Below are positions 29,517-39,210 of a stretch of DNA of 64,000 nt, piece by piece. The stretch lies in contig NC_006048.2 in assembly GCF_000006445.2 (NCBI RefSeq), positions 248,001 through 312,000 on the forward strand. Direction: 5' to 3'. The stretch is from Debaryomyces hansenii CBS767 (Eukaryota > Ascomycota > Pichiomycetes > Serinales > Debaryomycetaceae). Positions within the stretch are counted from its first letter, which is position 1, and each line of letters starts with the position of its first letter. The notes under the pieces are model-generated. The model saw only the letters and a list, made by a program, of their open reading frames with translations. It did not search any database and was not told the origin of the DNA. The position numbers and the translations under genes were made by a program.

Positions 29517-30614
29517 CTAAATACTTGACAAAAGATATTCAACAGCCCCTTGCACACTGCCTCCACTTCTCCTCAAAGCAGCAACATTTCTATCAAAGTC
29601 AAAAAAGCCCATGTCGTTTAATTGCCTCAATTGCTCTTCGTATCTTTCTTCAGGTGGGCGGGTATCTTGAGGAGCAGCTTGGCCTGCACCAGCGCCACCG
29701 GCTCCACCGGCTCCACCTAGTAAAGCAAACGGATCCATTGGAGGCATTCCTCCAGGAAACATAGAAGCAAATGGATTAGCAGGTGCGTTTGTACTTGCAT
29801 TTGTATTTTCGTTAGCGGCACCAGTGGCATTATTATCGTCGCTAGAGTCGACAGTAGGGTTTGCACCTGGTGCAGGGAAAGCACCAGCTCCCCCTTGACC
29901 CCCAAATCCTGGGAATCCACCCGCTCCACCAGCGCCACCTCTACCCATTTGCATCATGGATCTCATCATTTCTGGATTCGACATCATTTGTCTGAAAAGT
30001 GGACTTTGCAACATTTCTCTCGCTTGTGGACCCATAGCCCTTAATTGAGGAGATTGATTTATCATATAATCTAACATTTGAGGATTTGACAACATTGAAT
30101 TCATGCTTTCTTGGAACATAGGATTTGACATCATTTCCGACATCTGTTCTGGATCTGGCATACCGGAATTCATACCCCCATCTGGCCCAAACATGGAAGC
30201 TGAAGGCAATTGGGTGTAACCAGCATAACGTGCCCCAGTTAAATCTGCTAATGGATTAAATGAACCTTGGCCTGCTGCAATATTTGATGGAACCCCACTG
30301 TTATTGCCGCTCGATTCGCTCTCGTTCCTCGGAGCATCTGTGGAGGCAGCTCCTCTGTTATCTGTATTATTTGTCTTAGGACCAGCGCTTTTAACAAGAT
30401 GGATCGTATGTCCAGTTTGTACCTTGTACGACGCAACTGTCTCTGTATCTTTCAAAACTTTTCCTGAGTAAATCAATCTCTGGCGATCTGCTGGAACGGA
30501 TGACTTATCTGCAATTTCATTCTTTAATTCGAGAACTGTTATTGTTGGTGATACTGTAACTTCATACTTAGTATCCCCTGAAGACTTAATGGTTATTGAA
30601 ATTGTATCAGACAT
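29517..30614 (-). CDS. DSK2: Dsk2, ubiquitin shuttle factor (UBL-UBA)
   Basis: 365 residues, near the 373 of S. cerevisiae Dsk2. A ubiquitin-like domain spans about 1-75 (SISITIKSS, RLIYSGKVLKD, HTIHLVKS). STI1-type repeats rich in Met/Asn/Pro occupy about 145-235 (MSNPMFQESMNSMLSNPQML). A Gly/Ala-rich linker follows, then a UBA domain at about 325-365 (LRQLNDMGFFDFDRNVAAL). The UBL binds the proteasome and the UBA binds ubiquitin chains, so the protein carries ubiquitylated substrates, including in ERAD. It also works in spindle pole duplication in yeast. The 135 bp upstream are its promoter, shared with the 3' end of the unrecognised gene. Confidence 0.95.
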   Translation of the reverse strand: MSDTISITIKSSGDTKYEVTVSPTITVLELKNEIADKSSVPADRQRLIYSGKVLKDTETVASYKVQTGHTIHLVKSAGPKTNNTDNRGAASTDAPRNESESSGNNSGVPSNIAAGQGSFNPLADLTGARYAGYTQLPSASMFGPDGGMNSGMPDPEQMSEMMSNPMFQESMNSMLSNPQMLDYMINQSPQLRAMGPQAREMLQSPLFRQMMSNPEMMRSMMQMGRGGAGGAGGFPGFGGQGGAGAFPAPGANPTVDSSDDNNATGAANENTNASTNAPANPFASMFPGGMPPMDPFALLGGAGGAGGAGAGQAAPQDTRPPEERYEEQLRQLNDMGFFDFDRNVAALRRSGGSVQGAVEYLLSSI

Positions 30615-30749
30615 GACTTTTATTACAAAATATCAAAGATAGAATCAATAGTATGAACAATGCTATTTTGAATTGTTATCAATATATAGGTATTCAGTGT
30701 GAGAAGTTTCTAGAAGTCATACGAAATCGTGGTTAGTGAACGACCTGTC

Positions 30750-31628
30750 TTAAAAACTAGACTTAAAGTACATCATAGGATCTTCTATACGTTTAAAGGG
30801 ATAAGCATCACAATCAAAAGAGGATGAATACTTACAAATACCAGTAGTACTGTCATTTGTTGGTAAAACAACATTTTTTTTCGAAAATGATAGCTTCCAT
30901 TCTCGAAATTTTGCTATTCTGTAGACCCATAGTCTTCTTTCAATCTCATACGGCATGTTAAATATATCTTCTTCTACATAATAAGGCGATTCAATTCTCT
31001 CGTCACCATGACTTTCCTGATAAATAGGTCTTTTGTCTATTGTTCTGCCGAGGTAACTATTGAAAAATAATGTTAAATTGTCGTCAAATGGATGTATATG
31101 GGAGAATATAGGTGGGGCAGTCGATAGCTCCCAAGCGATTTTTTTCTTTATGGCATATGATTCATATTCTAAATCACAATCACAGTCTGCATAGGAGGGT
31201 AAATTATAGAGTCCCGAAGGATGGTCCATGTAGAGCCTATCGTACGATTTGTTGTTACGAAGACGTTGTTTTGTTTTGTTACAATTTTCACTCCTTCTTT
31301 GACACCTTTCGCTGTATGGTATATCAGGATATAACAAATCCAAATCTCGACGGTAGTTGACCAATTCTTGTTTGTCTTGCCAAACAGATTCGATATATTC
31401 CGTGATAATCGTTGGATGAAACTTAACCCTTTTCTGGTCTGACCACTTCCATTTTGTATCCCTCTCCTGCTTCATATATTCAGCCGCCCGATACTTTCTT
31501 TCTGCCTTATATTGAACGGAACGCATTTCACAAACATATGTATATTTTTCAGGATTTCTAATACATTCGAAGCAAAAGTCAAAATATTCCCTGCTAATAT
31601 TCTTATCCATAAGACACCAGCCAGACAT
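30750..31628 (-). CDS. Unrecognised 292-aa protein
   Basis: The ATG at 31626-31628 starts an open frame of 292 residues; upstream the frame runs only to a stop at 31671-31673 without another ATG. The protein has no signal peptide or membrane segment. It is rich in Tyr, Arg, Lys and Cys, with many aromatic clusters: MSGWCLMDKN at the start, DYADCDCDLEYESYAIKKK-type cysteines in the middle, and KRIEDPMMYFKSSF at the end. I do not recognise a domain. Natural codon composition and length argue for a real gene. It lies between DSK2 and ASH1 in the same direction. It could be a lineage-specific gene or a fast-evolving orthologue that only a profile search would show. Confidence 0.65.
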   Translation of the reverse strand: MSGWCLMDKNISREYFDFCFECIRNPEKYTYVCEMRSVQYKAERKYRAAEYMKQERDTKWKWSDQKRVKFHPTIITEYIESVWQDKQELVNYRRDLDLLYPDIPYSERCQRRSENCNKTKQRLRNNKSYDRLYMDHPSGLYNLPSYADCDCDLEYESYAIKKKIAWELSTAPPIFSHIHPFDDNLTLFFNSYLGRTIDKRPIYQESHGDERIESPYYVEEDIFNMPYEIERRLWVYRIAKFREWKLSFSKKNVVLPTNDSTTGICKYSSSFDCDAYPFKRIEDPMMYFKSSF

Positions 31629-32011
31629 TGGGAAGGTAAAGTGGTATCTTTTTCGCTTGGTATTATTAATTCAGAAACATATGTAATTTTAGCTATATGT
31701 CTATTTATATTCTATATCATATGCTGTTCTGCTAATCAAAATTATTAAATGTTGCAGAATTCGCAACATTTTTAGAATATTAAATTTAATGCAAAAGACA
31801 TTATTTAGTATGCGACACTATAACAAAAATAATCAAGGTCATAAATACAAATACTATTATAATTAATTATATTATTGTAGAAATAACACTAAACATTATG
31901 TAATATATATTACTAAGAATTGAATAAAAACGTATTCGATATGAATAATCCATGCAAAACAATAAAAATGGTTTATAAAAATGTTTATCAAGAAGATAAA
32001 TGCAATGCCAA
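31629..32011. other. Intergenic, ASH1 3' end and promoter of the unrecognised gene
   Basis: 383 bp of very AT-rich sequence containing the 5' region of the 292-aa gene and the 3' end of ASH1. No motif or ORF stands out. Confidence 0.45.
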
Positions 32012-33571
32012 CTATTTCTTAACTTCAACTCTCCATCCGCAATCTAAACAGCTATATCCCTCTAAGCCATCTTCGAATACAGACTTGCCTTTACTTTGCA
32101 TCAAGGACCATTCGCCCTTTGCTGGGATTTTCTTACATTCATCATTGAGACACCTAGCGGAAGTTTTCTTGTATCTCAAACCGCAAGAATTGCATAATTG
32201 CCCTTCTTTAATCGACCAAGAGGGTCTCCAACATGGGGATTGATCAGATCCACATGAAATACAGACACGAGGAGCGTGTTGATGCTGTTGTCTTGGTGAT
32301 GATTTTAACAATTCAGACCTCGATTTACACTTGGACGAAGGAGGTGTAACAGGGATGAATTTAGTCTTATTATCATTCTCAGCTGGAGGCGTTGTAGGCC
32401 CTTCTGAAATTATACCTAAAAATGAATTATACTGAGGATTTGGTAAACGAGTTGAGGATGGAGGAGTTGATGTTGGTGGATACACCGAATGTGACACGTT
32501 TTGTTGATAGATAGGTTCTATTATAGTGTCATTGACCGAATTATTATTACTAGTGTTAACTGGGGTCATTGGTTGACAATGAGAATCTGGAGTATTAGAT
32601 TGAGGCTGGGATAATTGAATCAAAGAATGCGCTAACTCAAGATATTCAGGATATTTCTTGACATCATTCAAGTACGTCTTATTTAAATAGGTGTAATTGG
32701 ATTCATATGGGAAATTAATCTTTCTTTCGGAATACACTTTTTCTTGTATACATGGAGGATAGTTCGACTTGTCAAATGTATTGACTCTTGGACTGGAGTT
32801 CTGTATTATCTTGGAGCTTATTCTTGAATTAAAGCTTGGTCTGTCCTTGACGAATACCGGCGATGGAACCGACGAAGTGTGGCTAATCTTGTGTTTGTTG
32901 AGATAATCATATTGGTTGAGGTTAAATTGATTAGGACCCTTATTTATGGTGTCCAATAAGCCGTATCTCCAGTTTTCATCGTTTGGCTTGTATGTGTCAA
33001 AATAATCCAACGAAACAGTAGGGGTAATAGGCTTCAATCTAAGAGGGGCCTTTGGTGTCATTGGAGTCGACTGTAACACCGTCGAGATACTAGGCAATGT
33101 AGGCTTCTTCGATGGCGACGAATGTGGAGTATTAGGCAAGCTTGGTGAGTTACATGGCGACAAACATGTTACAAACTTCTTATTTGGTGATAACGATCTT
33201 GATCTCACATTGCTGTTTGTTTTGATGCTTTTGAACTTGAATTGGGGCACTCCGTTGGCTTGGAAGTTCGTATCGTATGGCTGCGATGGTGGTGATGGTG
33301 GTGCGGTTCTCGATCTCTTGGTATCCTGACCCTTAATGCTGCCCCTATCACCAAATGCGGAACTCTCCCTTAATAAATCACTGTATGATCTTTTCTTGAT
33401 GTAGTGTACATCATTCTCTGCGTATTGTTGCAATGGCTGCGATAACTTATTAGTTTTAATATTGGCCTTTAATTTACTGGATAATTCATTATAGCTACGG
33501 GAATTTATATGTCCCGAAGTAAACGAATTAAGTTGATTATTAAACATGTTAGTTGTATTCAATACACTCAT
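32012..33571 (-). CDS. ASH1: Ash1-type GATA-like transcription factor
   Basis: 519 residues (S. cerevisiae Ash1 588). The body is Ser/Pro/Asn-rich and disordered, with many SP and TPP sites for phosphorylation. The C-terminus has the Ash1-type zinc finger: [16 protein letters not shown] followed by [19 protein letters not shown], with spacing between the second and third cysteine longer than in canonical GATA factors. A C-terminal KKIPAKGE and GYSCLDCGW extension is shared with Ash1. Family knowledge: S. cerevisiae Ash1 represses HO in daughter cells, and Candida Ash1 acts in filamentation. Ash1 mRNA is localised in those species, but no localisation element was identified here. Gene family is firm; function in this species is inferred. 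Confidence 0.85.
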   Translation of the reverse strand: MSVLNTTNMFNNQLNSFTSGHINSRSYNELSSKLKANIKTNKLSQPLQQYAENDVHYIKKRSYSDLLRESSAFGDRGSIKGQDTKRSRTAPPSPPSQPYDTNFQANGVPQFKFKSIKTNSNVRSRSLSPNKKFVTCLSPCNSPSLPNTPHSSPSKKPTLPSISTVLQSTPMTPKAPLRLKPITPTVSLDYFDTYKPNDENWRYGLLDTINKGPNQFNLNQYDYLNKHKISHTSSVPSPVFVKDRPSFNSRISSKIIQNSSPRVNTFDKSNYPPCIQEKVYSERKINFPYESNYTYLNKTYLNDVKKYPEYLELAHSLIQLSQPQSNTPDSHCQPMTPVNTSNNNSVNDTIIEPIYQQNVSHSVYPPTSTPPSSTRLPNPQYNSFLGIISEGPTTPPAENDNKTKFIPVTPPSSKCKSRSELLKSSPRQQHQHAPRVCISCGSDQSPCWRPSWSIKEGQLCNSCGLRYKKTSARCLNDECKKIPAKGEWSLMQSKGKSVFEDGLEGYSCLDCGWRVEVKK

Positions 33572-34428
33572 TATATTTTATAATAGTATGAATGGGCAAT
33601 TAAACTTGGTTGAAAATGAATGAAATATTCATATAATAGTGTGTATATGAAATGGTTGCAAATATCCGAAATTGATATAATGTAAATAACGATAGGATTT
33701 AGACTTGGATCCTGTCGCCTAAACAACGAGCTTTATTTTTTTTTTTTCCTTTTGATTTGAAATTATGCGAAAATCAATAACCTCTATTAAGTTGAAATTG
33801 CGAAGTTATTATACGATTGAACGAATGTAGTAGATGAAGTAGTACTAAGAATGTAGTATCCAACAAATAAACGAGATTAGTAGTAGCGAATGAATGAATA
33901 AATGAGTGAACGAACGATCGAAGGAACGAAGAGTACTAATGAGCGACTGTAGATGATTGTAATCAGAAAAAGCCTACAAATTAAATGATCCAGGGACGAA
34001 GCAAATATATTTATAACAGACAGGTGGATCAGAGCAAGTTCCCTGATCCAGGGCTTTTTGGACTAAACGGGCCCGATTTCCAGCCATACTTGTGAGTACC
34101 AGCCTTTTTTGGGATTGTCAGCAGCGGATCTGAATAGGATGTGGTGCGTTGCTGGCTAAATTTCCTCGAACGGAACCAACGCACACTGGAATTGCGAAAC
34201 GCTGGTTCTGGAGTAACATATTTACCTAATCCTACATTTGATTCGGAACCAGACATTCCCCGATTTGGACACCTACAAGCAATTACATACCTGCACTGGT
34301 GGCACAGAACATTTAGTGGCATAAAAATATCGTTGATAATGATTTATTGATTTTGGCATATATAGAATATAAAAAGGGGCGTGCGCCATTCCCATAAAAG
34401 TTCAAGAGTGTGATTGCTAATCATGCTT
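33572..34428. promoter_or_regulatory. ASH1 promoter region
   Basis: 857 bp upstream of ASH1. A T run of 14-15 lies near 33733-33748. A degenerate GAAN tetranucleotide stretch occupies about 33888-33935 (GAATGAATGAATAAATGAG and so on). Four Ace2/Swi5-type cores (CCAGC/GCTGG) cluster at 34080, 34099, 34151 and 34201. Short ORFs on both strands (34029-34350) overlap each other and look non-coding. Confidence 0.5.
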
Positions 34429-34614
34429 CTATTTCTTACCGTCCTTGTCTTCAAAGTGATGTAAAACATTGTTAGCACCAATACTTCCAGCAATACTGGT
34501 AGCCATATGGCCACCGTTACCTAGATGTAACTTATCTGCTACTTTGGCACCACCTACTGAACCAGCGATCGAGGCACCAATGCTTTTGGCCATATTTAAT
34601 TTATCGTCAGGCAT
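34429..34614 (-). CDS. Small glycine-zipper protein, copy A
   Basis: 61 residues, MPDDKLNMAKSIGASIAGSV and onward. Small residues recur every fourth position (GASIAGSVGGAKVA, then ATSIAGSIGANN), the pattern of glycine-zipper helices that pack in membranes or oligomers. It ends in a charged KDGKK-type tail. It is paralogous to the 61-aa gene at 35102-35287: both have the same length and share DKLxLG-type and AGSIGAN motifs. Two independent copies with conserved pattern argue against chance. I do not know its function. CACGTG at 34769-34774 lies about 155 bp upstream. The gene is so short that it could be missed by annotation. Confidence 0.68.
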   Translation of the reverse strand: MPDDKLNMAKSIGASIAGSVGGAKVADKLHLGNGGHMATSIAGSIGANNVLHHFEDKDGKK

Positions 34615-35101
34615 TTTACCAATTAGGATTATTAAAGTATGAATCGTAGCGAGAAAGCTGGTCCGATGAGACTAGTTTTATAGATTCACAGGAATCGATA
34701 TCAGGAGTAATCCTCAACGATGCAGTCATTCGTTCCTGGCTGACTCTTTTTTGTGCTGCGAGTGAATGCACGTGAAAATATTAAAGCCACCTCTATGAGG
34801 AAGTGTCCTTGAGGCATAGAAGGCCATACAACTGTGTATCTAAGTGGGACTGCACAAGTACCCAATCAAAGAGGCGTAGACAGGCACAACCCACTGACGT
34901 GACGTTTCGTACGAGTAATTTGGCACGAGAACAAGAGCATCCTCGGCAAATCCTCAGATATCGCTACTTATCACCAGCAACCTCAAGAAGTGTAGGTCCC
35001 TTTCCGTACGAATCGAAGATATTCCCGATTGCCTTACATTAATTCTCTAAAAAAGTTTATTCTTCACTATAAACTATAGGATAAAAAATATCACGATATA
35101 T
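34615..35101. promoter_or_regulatory. Promoter of glycine-zipper copy A; 3' of copy B
   Basis: 487 bp. CACGTG at 34769-34774 and two overlapping TGACGT cores (TGACGTGACGT near 34894-34904) are visible. The 79-codon plus-strand ORF at 34803-35042 has no sign of being real. Confidence 0.45.
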
Positions 35102-35287
35102 CTACTTCTTTTCTTCAGCTTTGTGGTCGGCCTTGTTGGCACCAATCGAGCCTGCAACAGAACCAACGATGCCTCCAGCTTGGCCTAAACCTAACTTATT
35201 GGCAATAGCACCACCACCAACACCTCCGGCAACACCAGTAGCAATGTCCTTAGCTTGGTCTAATTTATGATGATCGTCACCTCCCAT
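35102..35287 (-). CDS. Small glycine-zipper protein, copy B
   Basis: 61 residues, MGGDDHHKLDQAKDIATGVA and onward, with GGVGGGAIANKLGLGQAGGI and SVAGSIGANK. Glycine-zipper spacing runs through residues about 15-52, and the tail ends in AEEKK. It is similar to copy A over the whole length, about 490 bp apart in the same direction, so a tandem duplicate is likely. The hydrophobic part could insert in a membrane or form small oligomers; there is no signal peptide. CACGTG at 35413-35418 lies about 126 bp upstream, shared with MTR2 on the other strand. Function unknown; related small glycine-zipper proteins exist elsewhere, but no family name is claimed. Confidence 0.72.
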   Translation of the reverse strand: MGGDDHHKLDQAKDIATGVAGGVGGGAIANKLGLGQAGGIVGSVAGSIGANKADHKAEEKK

Positions 35288-35412
35288 GTTGTATTAATTG
35301 TATAATTTGGAGAAGTAATGAACAATCTAAATATGTTCGAAGGGCCATCTTCTAATAGTTTGCAATTATTGCTGTCGTATGAGCCCTTATTAATTCTTCT
35401 AAAAATGTACAT

Positions 35413-35418
35413 CACGTG
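35413..35418. promoter_or_regulatory. CACGTG element between glycine-zipper B and MTR2
   Basis: ATCACGTGAC fits the Cbf1/E-box consensus (RTCACRTG). It stands 126 bp from the copy B start and 118 bp from the MTR2 start, so either could use it. Confidence 0.5.
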
Positions 35419-35535
35419 ACTGAATATAACCATCACCTGTCTTGATTTTTTTTGGATTCACAGTATGAACCATACAGGCTTGAATCAATCACCCTAGCAA
35501 GACTTGTACTGCTGCCAACGTATAATTGATACAAT

Positions 35536-36149
35536 ATGTCAAACATACAACGAGATCCAAGTAAGTCCCTTTTTTATTTGAAAATGAATGTAGATATCCA
35601 AGAATTTATACTAACTTGCGATCAGCACAACCGATAGAGCCATACTTGAAAAAGATATTATCGTCGTTAGATATACAGTATCAGGGGCCATCACAGCAAT
35701 TTCCAAATGTTGAATCATACGCTACACAGTTTGGGAAACAACTCAAGCCGCAATGTGCAATTATTATGAATGGGAAACCATTGATACCCACAAATAATGA
35801 TGCAAAATTGGAATTTCAAAAAAAATGGTTGTTATCGCCATTGACGTTTCATCAGTTGAATAGTTTTGACAGCCATTTAATACCTGGCACAGGAACATTT
35901 GTTATAAATGCCAGTGGTAAAGTAAAATTTGATGAAAGTGGTAGAAACAGGCTTGGGGAAACGTCCGATTTGATACATCCTATAAATAATGCCACTGTTA
36001 AAGGGAGACCTGTCTGGGGATCATGGTTTGGTTTTAACTTGAATTTGATAGTAGACGAATCCATTTTGAACAACCCCGAAAGTGAGGCGATTAATAGTTA
36101 CAACTACAGATTTACATACAAACCTGATGATAGTGTGATTCAAATTTAA
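35536..36149 (+). CDS. MTR2: Mtr2, mRNA export cofactor; spliced
   Basis: Exon 1 is 35536-35560 (25 nt) and exon 2 is 35626-36149, giving 182 residues. The joined N-terminus, MSNIQRDPTQPIEPYLKKIL, matches the start of Candida Mtr2. The body is NTF2-like: QFPNVESYATQFGKQLK, then FQKKWLLSPLTFHQLNSFD, LIPGTGTFVINASGKVKFD, GRNRLGETSDL and WGSWFGFNLNLIVDE. Family knowledge: Mtr2 pairs with Mex67, binds FG nucleoporins and exports mRNA and the 60S subunit. The genomic ORF without the intron would begin at a TTG, so the spliced model is clearly better. Length is close to the S. cerevisiae 184. The promoter is the short space to the divergent glycine-zipper gene. Confidence 0.93.
35561..35625 (+). 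other. MTR2: Predicted intron in MTR2 (65 nt)
   Basis: Donor GTAAGT, branch TACTAAC at 35609-35615 and acceptor GATCAG, with 10 nt between the branch motif and the intron end. All signals are canonical. Exon junction codon is ACA (one base from exon 1, two from exon 2). Confidence 0.95.
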
Positions 36150-36190
36150 TATAAAATAGAAAAAGCATTCTTGCTATTAAATAGAAAGAA

Positions 36191-38110
36191 CTATATATCA
36201 TTATTTCTAATATATTCATTTAATAATAGACCCAAATAGTTCTTGGAATAAAATTCGATTTGATTACTCACGTCTTCCTCAAATCCGATCTCCTTTAATG
36301 CCCATAAAATATTAGGAGTAATGAAGCTGTAGAAAACAACATCGACGGATGAGCCCCCATCGGAGTAGTTTAATTCTTCCGATTGTACAACATTTGGAAT
36401 AGGATGGTTTACTACCGGTCTGTGTAAAGTATCATCACCGTCATGACCGAAATCGTCATACGTGACATAACCTTTAGACAATCTATTTTTTCGAGAGGCA
36501 GACTTCAATTTACCTATCTCTTGAAACCTTTCGGAAGCACGATTTTCGAAATGATGTTGCCCCCAATCTTCTGTACGCTTATTAAAACTCGCATAATCGT
36601 TTTTGAGAAGTCTGGAATATTGATGCTCAGGTAACAACCGTCTGTTGTCAAATGTATTATCGCTTGCAGAACGAATAATATACTGTAACTCATTCAACTT
36701 GGGAGCTATCTTTATAGCCACATTTTTAGGTAATGTCAACTTTACCCAATCATTTTCAAAAGGAGAAATTATATACTGAGAATCCAATGTATATGGACCT
36801 TTGTATAGATCATACCTTATCGAACCAGTATTAATTATAATTAACCTCTGGTCTGAAGTTGCTATATCTGGATTTTCAATTTCTAATGTAGGCAATACTT
36901 TATCAGTCAAGAGTTTAAAAATATTTTTCGGATTCGTTATTGAAACATAATCCATGAAATAATTACTGTTTCTAACATAACCGATTATCGCTTCTAAGTT
37001 CAATTCCTTACGGGTATCACTAATCTGTCTTGAAACATTCAATCCTACTCCCGTATGAAACTCTTCAGTTGAGCTTATATTTGTATGGTACATAAATGAG
37101 TTTAAGTTGAAATCAATGTAGGACCTCGAGAATGTGTTTTTAACCTTATCTACCCCATTCAAATTATTATTGGCAGACTCTAAATTAATACTTACCCAGC
37201 CAGCAGTTTCACAAAATCTTCCACTTTGCAAACCAGTCAGATATTCATCATATATGCTGAAATCTCTTATATGTGAATGCCCACCAAAATATTGGATTTT
37301 GGTCTTAGGGTAATATTTCCTTAAAAACAGATGTAATTGGAACAACTCTTCATCGTTATGACTCACTGGGATATGTCCAATTATTACAAGTAAATCGACT
37401 TCATCAGCAGGATGATCAATCAAAATATCTTTGAACCAATCTTCGTCTAGAACTTTCATGATTGGTTCGACTTTTGTCTCCGAATTGTACCTAGCGAAGT
37501 CAAACAAGAATGCAAATGACAATATTCTAATACTTTGAATTGGTGTTGTGAAGTACTTATACCTTTGACCCATAGGAATATATGTTCCATTTTGTAATTT
37601 GTATTCCACATTAGTACTAATATAGTTCGATTTAAAATGATCACGGACCAAATCATATTCTTGTTGGGAGTTTTCCCAGATATATAATTCGTGGTTTCCA
37701 ATAGTAAGGAGGTCATAGTCCTGCCTCATAAATATCGGCAAAGATTTAGCACCATTTGGTATTGTTACATCTGAGAGTCCATTCCCATCATGTCTATCAC
37801 CAGTATCAACTAACAAAAAATCTTGCTTTTTTGAATGAGCTATGTCCCTTAGATGAATAGTAAAAGATATAAAATCTCCCCAATCAGCATTGTACTGTTT
37901 CTGGTTAATATGTCCAGAATACCAGCCGTGTGTATCAGTAGTGTGAATAAAATTTATATCATTCCACTCTATATTCCTTATCAACGATGAGTCTGATTTG
38001 TGCTGTTTACTTAGTTGAAGCCATGAAACCGGAAACAAAAATATACCTAAAATAAACGCCAATACAATAAAGCCATACTGACACTTCCTCTTATTTTCAA
38101 TCATGTTCAT
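36191..38110 (-). CDS. Membrane-anchored metallophosphatase (YHR202W-like, 5'-nucleotidase superfamily)
   Basis: 639 residues. An N-terminal membrane segment (about 12-31, FIVLAFILGIFLFPVSWLQL) acts as a signal anchor. The calcineurin-type metallophosphoesterase site is intact: DTHGW (Asp59, His61), DTGDRHDG (102-109), GNHELYIWE, the GHIPVSH segment and GGHSHIRDF. A 5'-nucleotidase C-terminal-like domain follows (about 360-530). The closest known relative is S. cerevisiae YHR202W, a vacuolar putative phosphatase, so an extracytosolic or vacuolar lumenal active site is likely. Two in-frame ATGs (38108-38110 and 38102-38104) compete; the first is used here. The substrate is unknown; nucleotide or NAD-related phosphate esters are plausible for the superfamily. 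It lies convergent to MTR2. Confidence 0.85.
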   Translation of the reverse strand: MNMIENKRKCQYGFIVLAFILGIFLFPVSWLQLSKQHKSDSSLIRNIEWNDINFIHTTDTHGWYSGHINQKQYNADWGDFISFTIHLRDIAHSKKQDFLLVDTGDRHDGNGLSDVTIPNGAKSLPIFMRQDYDLLTIGNHELYIWENSQQEYDLVRDHFKSNYISTNVEYKLQNGTYIPMGQRYKYFTTPIQSIRILSFAFLFDFARYNSETKVEPIMKVLDEDWFKDILIDHPADEVDLLVIIGHIPVSHNDEELFQLHLFLRKYYPKTKIQYFGGHSHIRDFSIYDEYLTGLQSGRFCETAGWVSINLESANNNLNGVDKVKNTFSRSYIDFNLNSFMYHTNISSTEEFHTGVGLNVSRQISDTRKELNLEAIIGYVRNSNYFMDYVSITNPKNIFKLLTDKVLPTLEIENPDIATSDQRLIIINTGSIRYDLYKGPYTLDSQYIISPFENDWVKLTLPKNVAIKIAPKLNELQYIIRSASDNTFDNRRLLPEHQYSRLLKNDYASFNKRTEDWGQHHFENRASERFQEIGKLKSASRKNRLSKGYVTYDDFGHDGDDTLHRPVVNHPIPNVVQSEELNYSDGGSSVDVVFYSFITPNILWALKEIGFEEDVSNQIEFYSKNYLGLLLNEYIRNNDI

Positions 38111-38295
38111 CGATATCTATGAATAGATTATGATCTGTATTATCCTGTTGCACTTATTTGGTATGTTTTGAGACATCTGAGGCTCGCATTTCGTGCTAAC
38201 TATTAAGGTGGCAGTCTCTCTACAAGCGATTTAAAAATATATTACATTCAGTGTAACTAAAGACTATAAACTATATTACTATCATCCTAAAATGA

Positions 38296-39087
38296 TTAGT
38301 TGATAAGTTGTTGGTTTCTTCTTCTGTCACGTTCTTCAGAGATGGATAACTTAATACCCTTACCCTTTGGTAAAGAAATGTGTGGCTTACCAGCTTCAGT
38401 ACCGACGATGAAGACGTTAGTTAATCTGGTAACGAAAGTGTTTTCCAAAGAATCCTTGATGTGGACTAAATCGAAACCACCCTCGTGCTTTTCTCTGTGG
38501 GTGATAACACCAACTCTACCCATGTTACGACCACCAGTAACCATGACTAATCTACCAGTGTCAAAGCTGATAAAGTCAGTGATCTTACCGGTAGCTAAGT
38601 CAACCTTAACGGAATCGTTGGCTCTGATCAATGGATCTGGGTATCTGATAGTTCTACCGTCGTGGGTGACAACGTATGGAATACCTCTCTTACCTAATTG
38701 GACCTTCTTGACCTTAGCTAACTTGTAAGAAGCTTCTTCAGCAGTGATTCTGTGGACAGTGAATCTACCCTTGACATCATAGATTAATCTGAAGTGTTCG
38801 TTGGTAGCTTCTAAAGTGATGACATCCATGAAACCAGCTGGGAAAGTAGCATCGGTTCTAACTTTACCATCAACCTTGACGTGTTCTTGCATCAAGATGG
38901 CCTTGACTTCTCTACCGTTTAAGGCATACTTAAGTCTGTTTCTTAAGAAGATAACCAATGGTAAAGATTCTCTCAATTTGTGAGGACCAGCAGATGGTCT
39001 TGGTGCGTAAGTACCGGACAATTTGTCCAACATCCAGTGGGATGGTGCTGCTAATCTCTTCAAGTGCTTCTTTGGACCTCTACCCAT
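38296..39087 (-). CDS. RPS4: 40S ribosomal protein S4 (eS4)
   Basis: 263 residues, close to the 261 of S. cerevisiae Rps4. The N-terminus [20 protein letters not shown] is nearly universal. An S4-type RNA-binding region and a KOW motif ([17 protein letters not shown]) are visible. Codon use is very strongly biased, the most of any gene in the window. S. cerevisiae RPS4A/B have an intron just after the start; here the frame is uninterrupted from ATG to stop and the leader needs none. The promoter carries a Tbf1-like palindrome. It is an essential small-subunit protein; whether a second copy exists elsewhere cannot be judged. Confidence 0.97.
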   Translation of the reverse strand: MGRGPKKHLKRLAAPSHWMLDKLSGTYAPRPSAGPHKLRESLPLVIFLRNRLKYALNGREVKAILMQEHVKVDGKVRTDATFPAGFMDVITLEATNEHFRLIYDVKGRFTVHRITAEEASYKLAKVKKVQLGKRGIPYVVTHDGRTIRYPDPLIRANDSVKVDLATGKITDFISFDTGRLVMVTGGRNMGRVGVITHREKHEGGFDLVHIKDSLENTFVTRLTNVFIVGTEAGKPHISLPKGKGIKLSISEERDRRRNQQLIN

Positions 39088-39210
39088 TTTTGCTCTAGTT
39101 TATTGATAGTGAATAATTATTTCTATATAATTAGTACGCATTTTTTTTTCACTAAATACTAGTGAAAATTTGACGCAAGAGCGATCAACAAGAAGTTGGT
39201 ATCCGCGCGA

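Noticed and set aside
34029..34350. ORFs of 97 and 69 codons on opposite strands upstream of ASH1
   Set aside because: They overlap each other antisense and look like random open frames in a promoter.
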